This document shows, in pieces, positions 31,463 to 41,234 of a stretch of 64,000 nucleotides of DNA. The notes beneath the pieces were generated by a model that did no database searches, was not told the DNA's origin, and worked only from the letters and a program-made list of their open reading frames with translations. Both the position numbers and the translations under genes were made by a program. How positions within the stretch are numbered: position 1 is the first letter of the stretch; each line of letters begins with the position of its first letter. Source of the DNA: Diacronema lutheri (lineage: Eukaryota > Haptophyta > Pavlovophyceae > Pavlovales > Pavlovaceae); contig JAGTXO010000031.1 of the NCBI GenBank assembly GCA_019448385.1, positions 312,501-376,500 of the forward strand, in the 5' to 3' direction.

Positions 31463-34243
31463 TCACTGCGCGGGCGCAGCGCCCAGCAGCCTCTGCAGCC
31501 ACGCCTCGGCACGTCGCTGCGCCATCGGCGAGAGCGGGTTGCGTGCCTCAGTCATGCCGCCAAAGAGGAAAAGGCTGAGGAGCGGGCCCTTAGGCGCGCG
31601 CCGGCCCGCGGGCGCAAAACGCCTCGACGCGCCGCCATGCTCGGCGGACGCCGAGGCGGCCTCACCGCCAGGCGGCAGCGGCGCCGCCGTATCGGTGTGC
31701 GCGTGCTTGGTGCCAGCAGTGTGCGCCGCCGCCGCGAGCTCGTCCGTCAGTGACTCAGCGGGCAGGAGGCCCCACAGCTGCTCGGCGCTCACGCTCGAGG
31801 CGAAGTCCTCGTGCTCGCGCCCGCTCGGCGCGCCGGCGACGGCGCCGCGCGCGCGCGCCGCCGTCAGCGTTGGCACGGGCACGGGCAAGGGCGCAACGAG
31901 CGCAAAGCCGCCGTGCGGCGCGTGCGCGTGCAGCGCGAGCGCGGCGGCGCCGATGGCCGCTGCGGCGAGCACGCCACGCCCGAGCGCGCCGCCGCGCCGC
32001 CCGTCGCGCGCGCGCGCGCGGCGGTCGGCCGCCTCCGGACGAGCGCCGGGCGGAGCGTCGACGGGACGCGCGGGCGGGGCGCGCGCGACAACGCCAGCGC
32101 CAGCGACGACGTGCCCGTGCTGCAGCTGCGGTACAGGCGCGGGCGAGCCAACTTCGCTGAGCGTCGCCTCGGTGGGCGCCGGGCTGTGCGACGCCGTCGG
32201 CGACGAGGACGAGGCGCTCGACGACAACGACAGCGTGCGCGCGGCGGCGGCGCCGTCCGCTCCGCCGCCGGCGCGCGCCGCGTTGGCAGGCGGCGAGAAG
32301 GGACGGCCTGGTCGGCCGCGCGGCGGCGGCGCGGGCGGCGGCGCGCCCTCGAGAATCGCGGCGAGCGCGAGCGCGCCACCGTTGCCGCGCGCCTCGGCGA
32401 TGCGCGTGGGTGGCACCAGCCGTCCCGCGCCGTCCGCGGGCGCGCCGCCGTCAGCGCCGGCCGTCGGCGCGTGCAGAGTTGGCGCGGCGGACGCGCCGAA
32501 CGAGAGCGAGGAGGCGACGGGCGCGCCAGCCGGCGCGAATGTGCCGCGCTCTGATCCGCCGCCAACCGAACCGAGTGTGAGACGGCTCGCCCCAAAGAGC
32601 GCGTCGCCGAGTTCCGAGGCGGTCGCGCCGGTGGGCGGCGCGCGCACGCCGCCCTCCTCGAAGAAGTCGTCCGTCGCCCACTCGGAGATGGACGCCGCGT
32701 CGACGGCCATCTGCGCGAAGCAGTCGTCCGCCGCGCACGCTGCGCTCGACGGCGCGGGCGCGCACGCGCCGACGAGCATGTGCGCGCCGTCCGCGCTGTC
32801 CGCGCCCTCGCTGCTGGCGAGCGGCGCGTGCGGCTGCATGAAGCGCGCGTAGAGCTGCGCGTCGTCGCGGCTGAAGCCCGCGCCCACCACCTCGCCACCC
32901 GCGTCGACGCCGTCGCCGGCCGACCGCGCGCCGGCCGGCGTTGGCGGCATGGCTGCGGCGAGCGCCGCCAGGAACGTGTCCGTGCCACCGCCCGGCATTC
33001 CGACCGCATCGTCGTCACCAAAGCCGTCGAGCTCGCGCTCGAGGGCGTCGGCGTCGACGGAGCGTAGGCCCGACGACGGCGCCGTCATCGTCGACGACGA
33101 GTTGGGCGTGCGCGCCGCCGCCGCGCGGAACGCGCCGTCGAACCCATCGCCGAGCGCGTCCGCGCGCCGTTCGGGCGACTCGGCGAGCGCGACGGGCGCG
33201 ACGAGGAGCACCTGCGAGAGGGCGAGCTCGGCGGCGGAGGTAAAGCCGCGCACGTCCATGTCAGAAGGCGAGATCACGCGCCGGATCGCGTCAAGGCACG
33301 CGCCGACGAACTCCGCGTTGCCCGAGCCAAACCCGGGCGACAGCGGCGAGGCACGCGCGCCCGCCGGCGTCGCCGGCGGCGCGCCCGCCGGCGCGCCGTC
33401 CACGTCGCCAGCGCTGGCGCCGTCGGCGGCCGTCGCGTCGTCGAACGCGAGCGTGCCGCCCTCCGCTGGCGACGCGCGCAGCGGCGCGTCGTCGTCCGCG
33501 CGCGCGGGCGCGCACACGCGCGCGCCTTCGACCAGTTTCGCCGTGAGCTGCACGCCCTTGCGCGCGGCGGTAAGAAGTGCCATCGGCTCGCCGCTGGCGG
33601 GCAGCGCGAAGACGACGGGCGCGAAGACGGTAGCGATCGCGCGCGGGCCCATTCGCGTCACGCGCTCGTGCGCTGCCGTGCGCACCGCGCACTGGACGAG
33701 GAAGGCGACCGTTTCGCCGCGCGCGCCCGAAAGGGACGTGAGCACAGCGTGTGCCGCCGCCTCGTCCTCGGCGGCGTCGAGCGCGGCGAGCTCGTCGGGC
33801 ATGAGGAGCGGACGGAGGCGCTCGTCGACCGCGTACCGCTTGATCAGCGCCGCGAGGCAGTCCGTGCTCGCCGCGCGTGCGGCACTCGCGATGCAGGCCG
33901 CGTTGGCCGCGTCGTCCATGCGGCGCGAAACCGCCTCGAGCTCGGCGGCGTGCGGCTCCTTGCGGAAGAGGCCCTCGTGCGCGCACTCCGCGCGGCGTCG
34001 GACGAGCTCGGCCCAGCACAGCGCCGCGCGCGGCGGGATGGCGCTGCCACGCTGCGCGCCGTCGGCGAGCGGCAACGCGGCGGCGGCGGACGCGCCGCCC
34101 GCCGGCTGAGGCGTCTCAGCGTTGGCGGCGATCGCGCGGAGGTCGAGCGGGGTGGGCGGCGCGTCGTCCTTCTTGAGACGCTGGATCGCGTGCGCGCGCG
34201 GCTGGTTGGTCGTCGGCGTGAGCGGCGCGCGCGCCTTGTCCAT
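31463..34243 (-). CDS. RhoGAP-domain protein with C-terminal membrane helix
   Basis: Single exon, 926 residues, ATG at 34243. The RhoGAP fold lies at about residues 65-215: LCWAELVRRRAECAHEGLFR includes the arginine finger in GLFRKE. Next come CLAALIKRYAVDERLRPLLM, the counterpart of the LK.FLRELPEPLL block, and MGPRAIATVFAPVVF, the NLA.VFGP.L block. It should stimulate GTP hydrolysis by Rho/Rac-type GTPases. The remaining 650 residues are Ala/Gly/Ser/Pro-rich and acidic, without recognised domains. Near residue 790 is a hydrophobic helix (GVLAAAAIGAAALALHAHAP) that may anchor it to a membrane, followed by a conserved-looking tail (SLFLFGGMTEARNPLSPMAQ). Confidence 0.8.
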   Translation of the reverse strand: MDKARAPLTPTTNQPRAHAIQRLKKDDAPPTPLDLRAIAANAETPQPAGGASAAAALPLADGAQRGSAIPPRAALCWAELVRRRAECAHEGLFRKEPHAAELEAVSRRMDDAANAACIASAARAASTDCLAALIKRYAVDERLRPLLMPDELAALDAAEDEAAAHAVLTSLSGARGETVAFLVQCAVRTAAHERVTRMGPRAIATVFAPVVFALPASGEPMALLTAARKGVQLTAKLVEGARVCAPARADDDAPLRASPAEGGTLAFDDATAADGASAGDVDGAPAGAPPATPAGARASPLSPGFGSGNAEFVGACLDAIRRVISPSDMDVRGFTSAAELALSQVLLVAPVALAESPERRADALGDGFDGAFRAAAARTPNSSSTMTAPSSGLRSVDADALERELDGFGDDDAVGMPGGGTDTFLAALAAAMPPTPAGARSAGDGVDAGGEVVGAGFSRDDAQLYARFMQPHAPLASSEGADSADGAHMLVGACAPAPSSAACAADDCFAQMAVDAASISEWATDDFFEEGGVRAPPTGATASELGDALFGASRLTLGSVGGGSERGTFAPAGAPVASSLSFGASAAPTLHAPTAGADGGAPADGAGRLVPPTRIAEARGNGGALALAAILEGAPPPAPPPRGRPGRPFSPPANAARAGGGADGAAAARTLSLSSSASSSSPTASHSPAPTEATLSEVGSPAPVPQLQHGHVVAGAGVVARAPPARPVDAPPGARPEAADRRARARDGRRGGALGRGVLAAAAIGAAALALHAHAPHGGFALVAPLPVPVPTLTAARARGAVAGAPSGREHEDFASSVSAEQLWGLLPAESLTDELAAAAHTAGTKHAHTDTAAPLPPGGEAASASAEHGGASRRFAPAGRRAPKGPLLSLFLFGGMTEARNPLSPMAQRRAEAWLQRLLGAAPAQ

Positions 34244-34376
34244 TGTCGTCGCGCGGTCGGTCTCGGGGTCAAGGTCAAATGGGCGTTTGAAATGACCCGC
34301 GCTCTGCGTTGCCACACTTCCAACGCCCGCATGAGGAAGGAGGGCTGAAACGGCTCGCGCATACGAATCGCCCGAG

Positions 34377-36095
34377 ATGTCGAGCAGATCGTGCGAGCTT
34401 GAGGCGCTCAGCCGGAGGGAGCTGCAGCTTTTGGCCAAGCAGCACGGCGTGCGCGCGAACGCTCGCACGGAGGAGCTGATCGCGCAACTCACACCCCGCC
34501 TCGCTGCGGCAGATTCGTCCAAGGCCGCGCGTCTCTCGCCGGGCGTCGCCAGGCCGGGCTCGGACGCCAAGCCTGGCGCGCACTCACCGCACTCGAGTGC
34601 CACGCAGCGCTCGCCGGCGTGCGCGCGCGCGGAGATCCCGTCGCCCCGCGCCAGCGTACCTGTTGCCGCTGCCGCCGCAGTCGCACCGGAGCTCACCAAG
34701 TCCAAGTCGCTCCTGCAGAGCCCGGGCTTTGCGCGCAGGAGGTCGAGCGCGGGCGCGCTCGCGTTCGCCGCGGACGCGAGCAAACCGCTCTTCTCGCTCG
34801 GCGCGACGGCCGCCGCGGTTCCACCGGCACTCGGCGTGGCGGAAGACGATGACAGCGACGAGGCGCTCGACGCCCACCTGCCGTCGATCATCGACGCGCG
34901 CCGACGTGCGCGCGCCGTGCGGCGGCGCTGCGCGGCGCGGCGCGTTGCTCGCTCACGCGCGTCCCGCACCGCGCTTAGTCTTACGCGCCCCGCGCCGCGC
35001 ATTGGCCCTCCGTGCGCTCGCGCCTCGCGACGGTGCGCAGTCGAAGTGATTCGCGGCAAGGTGGCGGCGCGCACGGAGGCGTCGCGCACGCACCGCGCAA
35101 GCCGCGCCAACGAGCGCCGGACCAAGTCAGACAAGCTGCGCTCCGTCCGGCCGACGATGCCCAAGCTGTTCGTGCCCGGCGTCACGACTGGCTCGGGCGC
35201 GCCCAAGGTCGTCAGCCGCTGCCCGGGCACACACCTGCCAGCGCTCCCTGCGCACGGCCACACTTCGGCATCCAACCCGAGCGCGTGCGCGCACGCCGCC
35301 CCGCAGTCCGGCACGCCCGCGTGCGCGTCGCACCGCCACAACTACGCGGCCGGCGCGAGCGCGGGTGGCACGGCCGGTGGCGGAGCGCGGCCGAGCGCGC
35401 GCGTGCACACGCTCGAACACTCACCGTTCGTGCCGCTTAGGAGCGAGAAGAAGCTGACGGTACGTGGGCGGGGCGGCGCCGCGCACGGGGCCCGCGCGCG
35501 CCGCGCTGCGCTGCGCGCCAGCGCGCGTTTAGGCCGCGCCGTGCGCCCGTCGTGCCCGGCCGTGCACTTTCCTTCGTGTTCTGACCGTCTGCTGCCCGCC
35601 GACCGCTGCGCGTGCGCCGCTTCGCTCACGCAGGAGCCCGTTGGCTTCAACTTTTGCATCGGCGCGGACGTGCTGCGCGACGGGCAGCGCGCGCCGGCGC
35701 AGCCGCGCCCCAAGGCGCTGCGCATCGCCGAGAAGCGGCGCAAGGAGGCGGAGGCTAAGGCGGCGGAGAAGGCACGCAAGGCCGAGGAGGTGCGCCGGCG
35801 CGTCGCTGAGCATCGCCTCGAGTTCGCCGCCGCGACGGGCCCCGGCGCGGGCTCGCGCTCGAATGCGCCTGCGCCGGCTGACGTGCCCAAGGCCAAGGCG
35901 CTTGCGCCCACGCTGACCAACCAGCTGCAGTATCCCGATGAGCGCGCTGGCAAGGTGGCTGCGCCCCCTCCTCGCGCGGGGGTCAAGCAAGCCGCGAGCC
36001 ACGAGGCGTTGCGCAAGCAGAAGGTGGACCGTTTCGTGATTGGCGCCAAGGCGCGCCGCAACGCCAAGCTGATGGCCGCGCGTGAGAACCTCTGA
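34377..36095 (+). CDS. SAP-domain basic protein, NuSAP/TPX2-like
   Basis: Three exons (34377-34905, 35041-35459, 35634-36095), 469 residues. The N-terminal SAP motif ELQLLAKQHGVRANARTEEL is followed by a basic, Ser/Ala-rich linker. The second exon includes MPKLFVPGVTTGSGAPKVVS. The second splice joins RSEKKLT to EPVGFNFCIGADV, reminiscent of the KPLT.P..F.F signature of TPX2/NuSAP-type microtubule-binding proteins. A charged single helix follows (RIAEKRRKEAEAKAAEKARK). SAP domains bind AT-rich or scaffold DNA, and NuSAP links chromatin and spindle. The assignment is by domain order and weak motifs. It starts 133 bp from the divergent RhoGAP start codon. Confidence 0.6.
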   Translation: MSSRSCELEALSRRELQLLAKQHGVRANARTEELIAQLTPRLAAADSSKAARLSPGVARPGSDAKPGAHSPHSSATQRSPACARAEIPSPRASVPVAAAAAVAPELTKSKSLLQSPGFARRRSSAGALAFAADASKPLFSLGATAAAVPPALGVAEDDDSDEALDAHLPSIIDARRRARAVRRRCAARRVARSRASRTALSLTRPAPRIGPPCARASRRCAVEVIRGKVAARTEASRTHRASRANERRTKSDKLRSVRPTMPKLFVPGVTTGSGAPKVVSRCPGTHLPALPAHGHTSASNPSACAHAAPQSGTPACASHRHNYAAGASAGGTAGGGARPSARVHTLEHSPFVPLRSEKKLTVRGRGGAAHGARARRAALRASARLGRAVRPSCPAVHFPSCSDRLLPADRCACAASLTQEPVGFNFCIGADVLRDGQRAPAQPRPKALRIAEKRRKEAEAKAAEKARKAEEVRRRVAEHRLEFAAATGPGAGSRSNAPAPADVPKAKALAPTLTNQLQYPDERAGKVAAPPPRAGVKQAASHEALRKQKVDRFVIGAKARRNAKLMAARENL

Positions 36096-36099
36096 GCGC

Positions 36100-36233
36100 G
36101 GCATCGCGAACACGAAGATGCGCCTCGGCTACCCAACTTGTGGCGATTTGGGCCAACTCTGTTTGGCCCGCTTGGGCCAACTCCTGGGCAAACGCCGAAC
36201 AGTGACTTTTGGCAATAAATTCATAAGGGTTTC
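36100..36233. other. lower-GC flank of the transposase remnant with short direct repeats
   Basis: Contains TTGGGCCAACTC twice (about 36148 and 36172) and TGGCAATAAATTCATAAGGG. Much less GC-rich than neighbouring genes. Possibly part of the inserted element. Confidence 0.4.
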
Positions 36234-36780
36234 GTGCTCGAAAAGACGTACCCTCCCCTTGTTGGCTTGTTCAGCTGGTCGCCTTACCAGCAGTGGGGCA
36301 AGCTGCGCAAGCACAAGCTAGATGCGGGCACCCGTGTGATGAAAGCCGGGTGCCCCGAGGTCCTCTTCGTGAAGTTGCTGCGCATGCGGCGTTCCATCTT
36401 TGATGCCCTCGTCGACAAGTGCTGGTGTCCGAGTACCTGTGGCGCTTTGTGGGCGTTGTCGCCGAGCTCACCGCGGAAATGATCACGTGGCTGTCGTCGG
36501 GGGAGGAGCGCGCCTACGTGATGGAGGAGTTCCAGCGCGTGAGCCGGCTGCCGTTCTGCGTTGGTGCCGTCGATGGTTGCCACATTAAGATTGAGGCGCC
36601 CAAGCATCACGCTCGGGCCATCGTTGGCGACGCTGCTCTCGAGCTCAGCGAACACACGCTCGTCGGCTTTCAACATCTGACGACCGTCATCACAGAGCGG
36701 CGCTCACCAACGCGGTCATCGACAAGGCCCGCGTCAAGATCGAAAACGCCTTCAGCCGGCCAAAGAACACCCCCCACCCC
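36234..36780 (+). pseudogene. decayed PIF/Harbinger-type transposase (DDE_Tnp_4)
   Basis: Two overlapping frames. Frame one (36234-36420) carries PEVLFVKLLRMRRSIFDALV, a Harbinger N-terminal helix. The reading then shifts near 36420 to LVSEYLWRFVGVVAELTAEM, GEERAYVMEEFQRVSRLPFC and VGAVDGCHIKIEAPKHH, which contains the first catalytic Asp of the DDE triad (DG.H). Next the coding sequence jumps to NAVIDKARVKIENAFSRPKN (36708-36767), a C-terminal block, so the segment holding the second Asp and Glu appears deleted. At least one frameshift and one internal deletion: not functional. Terminal inverted repeats were not identified. Confidence 0.8.
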
Positions 36781-36812
36781 CCACCCCAACCCTGTCGCTC
36801 GACATGTCAGAT

Positions 36813-39800
36813 TCACCAGTCGTCACCCGCGCCAGCCATGATGGCCTCGATGTCGCAATCGCCGCCGTCGAGCAGAACGTCGATCACGAGCCGATGGTTG
36901 GCCGGGTCGTCGTGCGCGTAGGCGCAGTCTCGGTATTTGCCCTCCACCTCCTCCCACGTTCGGCGCGCGGCGCGCCCATAGTGGAACGCGCCACCATGCG
37001 GCGTGCACGAACCGGCTCGCGCCGCGCGGTCGGCGTCGGCGTCGGCGGCGTACGGCGCGGGCGCGCTCGAGTTCGCGTGCGGCAGCGCGTCGAGCGCCGC
37101 GCGGAACGGGAAGGCGAGCGCGCGCCGCGCCTCCTCGTCGCGGGCGCTCAGCCGGCGGGCGCCCCGCATCGCCGGGTCGTGCAGCACGCGGAAGACGATA
37201 AAATGGAGCCACATGGACCGCACGACGGGCGACCAGTGGCGCGTGAGCGCGCACGCGTGCGGCGCGAGAGCGCGGAGGAGCTGCGCGCGCGCCTCGTCGC
37301 CGAGGGCATGCAGGTGGTTGTGCAAGAAGATGAGAGTCCACGCCTGCACTTTAAAATGGTCGCTCAGCACCTGCCGGACGAGGCGGAGGACGAGCGCGTG
37401 CAGCCCGACGTTCGGCGGCAAAGGTTCGTTGTGCTCCTGCAGCGCGCTCAACCAGAGCCCCAACTGCTTGAGCGCGCCGTACACCGAACGCGGCCGGTGC
37501 GTGCCCGCGCGCGCGAACGCGACGAGCAGGAAGACTTGGAGCAATGGCGGATTGTGCGCGATCTGTAACGCGGCGCATTGGCCGAGCGACTCGGGCCACG
37601 CGTCGCATGGCCGCCGTTTCGCCTCGAGGAGCAGCGCCTGCGATGGCGGCGCGGCGGGCGGCGCACGTCGCGGTGAGCGGCGCGGCGTCGCAAGCGGCCG
37701 CACGCCGTGGGCGCGAGGCGCGGGTGAACGCCGCCATGCTTGCGGCGCGCGCACCTTCATAAGCTGCGCGTAACCGTTCACCGCCTGCCACATGAAACCG
37801 CCGCGCATCATCCCGCCCGGCGCGTACCGCGCGACGTGCTCTGTCCAATGCATAAAGACCGTGAAGAAGAGATGGCCGCGGTTACGTAACCGGTCGAGCC
37901 AACCGTCGCCCGCGCGCGCAAGAAGCGTGCCCTCGTGGCCGCGCCGCGCGCTCGACGTCGCCTCGCCCTCCGCCGCGCCAAGCCGCTCCCATAGTAACGA
38001 CCAAAGCGGATCCGTGACGCCGAAGCCGAGGCCAATGGCCTGCTCGTCCGTCGCGTCGCCCTCACCCACGTCTGCAAGGCTCGCCATCGACAGGCCACTC
38101 ACGCCGCGCGCGCGCGCGCTTGCGAGGCCATACGCGACGCCATGCGCGCCCGCGTGCGTCGGCACCTCGAGCCCGGCCGTGCCGCGGTCGAGCGACAGCG
38201 CGGAGAGCGCGCGCCCGCCCGCGCCGAGCCCGCCCGCGCCGAGCCCGCCCGCGCCAAGCCCGCCCGCGCCAAGCCCACTTACCGAGCGCACGGCGAGCGC
38301 GCACGCGTGCGCTACAAGCGCGCCGTGCGAGAGCGAGCGCGCGGCGCGCGCGTGCTGGCAGGACGCGGCCGTCTCCACCGCGCCGCCGGCCGCATCCGCG
38401 CTGTTGTTCGCGCTCGCGCCCGCGCCCGCCGTGCCGGCGCCGCCCGCTGCGCTGTCGCCGTCGGCGGCGGGCGCGGCGGCGCGGCGTGGCGCGCCCTCGT
38501 CGCCGCCCTCCGCGTCCGCCTCCTCGCGCAACTCCGCGCCATGCGACAGTGACCTGGGGATCCGTTCGCTCGAGCGACGCGGCCGCGCGACGCCGCCGCT
38601 TTCGTGGGGCGCGCCGGCCGCGCGCGCGCGCGCGCCGTCGTCGGCGCTTTCGGCGCCCCGCCCGGGCGAGGCGGGCGAGGCCGTGCCGGTGAGCGAGCCG
38701 CTTGAGAGCGGCGACCTGCGCAACGACGAGAAGGGCGGGCGCTCGCCGTCCGTGCCCGCGTCCGCGCTCGCGCGCCGGCCGCCGAGCGCGCGCCGCGCGC
38801 CCGCGCCCGCGCCCGCGCCTGCGCCCGCGCCGTCAGCTACCGGCGCGTCGGCGTGCTTGCCAAAGCCGATGGCGAGCTGCAGCTGCTCGACGTGCGCGGC
38901 GGCGGCGAGCGCAAAGCCGAACGAGCGCGAGCGCCGCGCCGGCGCGCGCGCGCCGGCGGCGCGCCCACCGCCGCCGCTACCGTCGGTGGCCGAGCCGTTC
39001 GAGCCGTTCGCGCCACTGGCGCTCGCGCTGCTGTACGCGCCGGTGCTCGAAGCGTTCGAGCCGCGCGACGCGGATTCCATGAGCGGCGGGTGGAGCGCGT
39101 GCGCGCGCGGGCGCGGCACGCACACGCCGCGCAGCGCGCGCGAGTTGAGGCTCCACTCGAGGCACCACTGTCGGATGTGACGCCGCCGGTTTTCAATGTC
39201 GGGCAGCACGGCACGCAGCATGGCGGTGCGCGTCTCGGGCAGGCGGAAGAAGGTGACGGCAAGCGTGCGCGCGCAGAAGGCGGTGAGGTCGGGCGTGAGC
39301 GCCTTCGAGTTGAGGCATTCGAGCGCGAACGCGAGCGTCTCGTGCAGCACGTGGCGGTACCGTGCGATGTCGCGCGGCAGCAGCAGGTTGGATGTGACGG
39401 CGTCAAGCTCGCCGCGACACATCACCTGGTAGATCACCTCGAGGCACAGCGCGTGCGACTCGTCGAACGGGTCGGCCATCACGAGGCCGAGCAGCGCCGA
39501 CCACGCCTGCGCGGTGGCCGCGCAAAAGAGCGGTGGTGAAAGAAGGGTGAAGGGGAAGGGGGGGTGGGGGGTTACTCGCGTCAGTGACCGCGCGTGTTCG
39601 CGCGGCGCGGGTCGCACGACGCGTGCGCGGCGCAGCGCGCGCGCGCCTTTAAAAATGCGCGCTGCGCGAACTGGAGAGCCTCCTCGGTGGAGTAGAAGAA
39701 GGCGCAGCGCGACTCCTTGTGCGAGAGGCGGAGGAGCTGAAGCAGTCGCGACTGTGTGTGCTGCAAACGGCGGCGCGTCAACGTCAAATTGGCGCCCGAG

Positions 39801-41194
39801 AGCGACGCGGCGATCGCTGCGCCATTGTCCGAATACCGGCGGCGCATGCCTTCCGACGCGGAGCCGCTGCGCCCGAGCCGCGCCGGCCCGCAGCCGCCAT
39901 CGCTGCTGCCGAAACCGCTGGACCCGCCGGATTCGCCCTCGCGCCTGCCGGCCTCGAGGTCCGCGAGGCTCGTGAGCGAGCACGCCGCTCGGCGCATCGC
40001 GCAGCCGCCGCCGACGCCGCCGGACGGTTGCGGCTGCGATGGCTGCGGCTGCAGCAGCTCCGCAACGCCCGCCGCGCACGCGCCGCCGCTCGCCGCGCGC
40101 GCGCGCCCGACGACAAGGCGGCCCGTCGGCGTGCCGCGCGCGCCGCGCTCGGCCACGCCGTCGGGCGAGCTGCCGCGCGCGCCGCGCGCGCCCGCGGCGG
40201 GTGAGTGTGCCGCGTCGAGGAGCGCGCGTACCTGATGAGACAGCGCGACGACCTGCGTGACGTGCGTGGCGATCTGCGCGAGCTCCGACGGCACGTCGAG
40301 GTGACGTGGCGGCGAATCGATCACCGCGCCGTCAGTCGACGCGTGCGCGCGCGCGTGCTCGGTAAGGTCGTCGAACGACGCGCCCTGGCGCGAGAGCGCG
40401 CAAGGCGTGCCGTTCCCGCCGCCCGTTGATTTGCCCGATCTGTTCGACGCGCCGCCGCCCGTCGCCCAGTCAGATGATGGCAGCTCATCAATGTCGCCGC
40501 CCCCGTGCTCGTCACCGATGCGCAACTCGGGCGGGCGCGCGGGCGCGAGCGCGCCGGCCGCGGCCGCGCCGCATCGCACGCCGTCGATCGTCGCGCCCGA
40601 GCCCGACGCGGAGACAAGCGGCACAATGGGTGACGACATTGTGAAACCGTACTCGGTGAAATACCCAAACGGGCGCTGGAGCACTTGAGGCCCATCGCGG
40701 ACGATCACGATGCCCTTGATCGTGCCGACGCGCTGACCGTCGCGCCAGAGCACCTGCGTTAAGCGCGCGACACGGGCGGCGCGCGCAGCGGGCGGTGCGT
40801 CGGCGCGCGGCGCGAAGGCGACGGGCCGGCCGCGCCGCCGCCAGCGCGGCGCGGCGCAGCCGCACGCGCGGGCAGGCGCGGGCGCGCGCAGGCGCGGGCG
40901 CGCGCAGGGGCGGGCGCGGGCAGGCGCGGGCATGGGCGGCAGCCATGCGCGCCGCCGCCGGTGGCGCGCCCCGCGCCGTGGGCAGCAGCCGCGCGAGCGC
41001 ACGCACCTCCTCGAACCGCTCCGCCGAGCGCGCGGTGCACGACGCCCGACCGAGACGCGGCGTGTACATTTTAGAAAGCGGCACCCAGCAGTCGCCAATG
41101 GGCTCGATGCCGAGAGACGAGATGACGCGGTCGGGCGGCGCGCCGATCGCCGCGCCGAGCGTCGTCGAGACCGGCGGCGCGTCCGCGAGCGAGA

Positions 41195-41234
<40 letters not shown>

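Noticed and set aside
34244-35341. Upstream extension of the RhoGAP minus-strand frame
   Set aside because: It overlaps the SAP-domain gene on the other strand and has no conserved content; ATG at 34243 was chosen.
39456-39480. ATG in LVMADPFDE as the start of a separate gene
   Set aside because: The sequence before it (AWSALLGLV) looks coding and is preceded by a good acceptor site, so splicing from the FYVE gene was preferred; kept as an explicit alternative.
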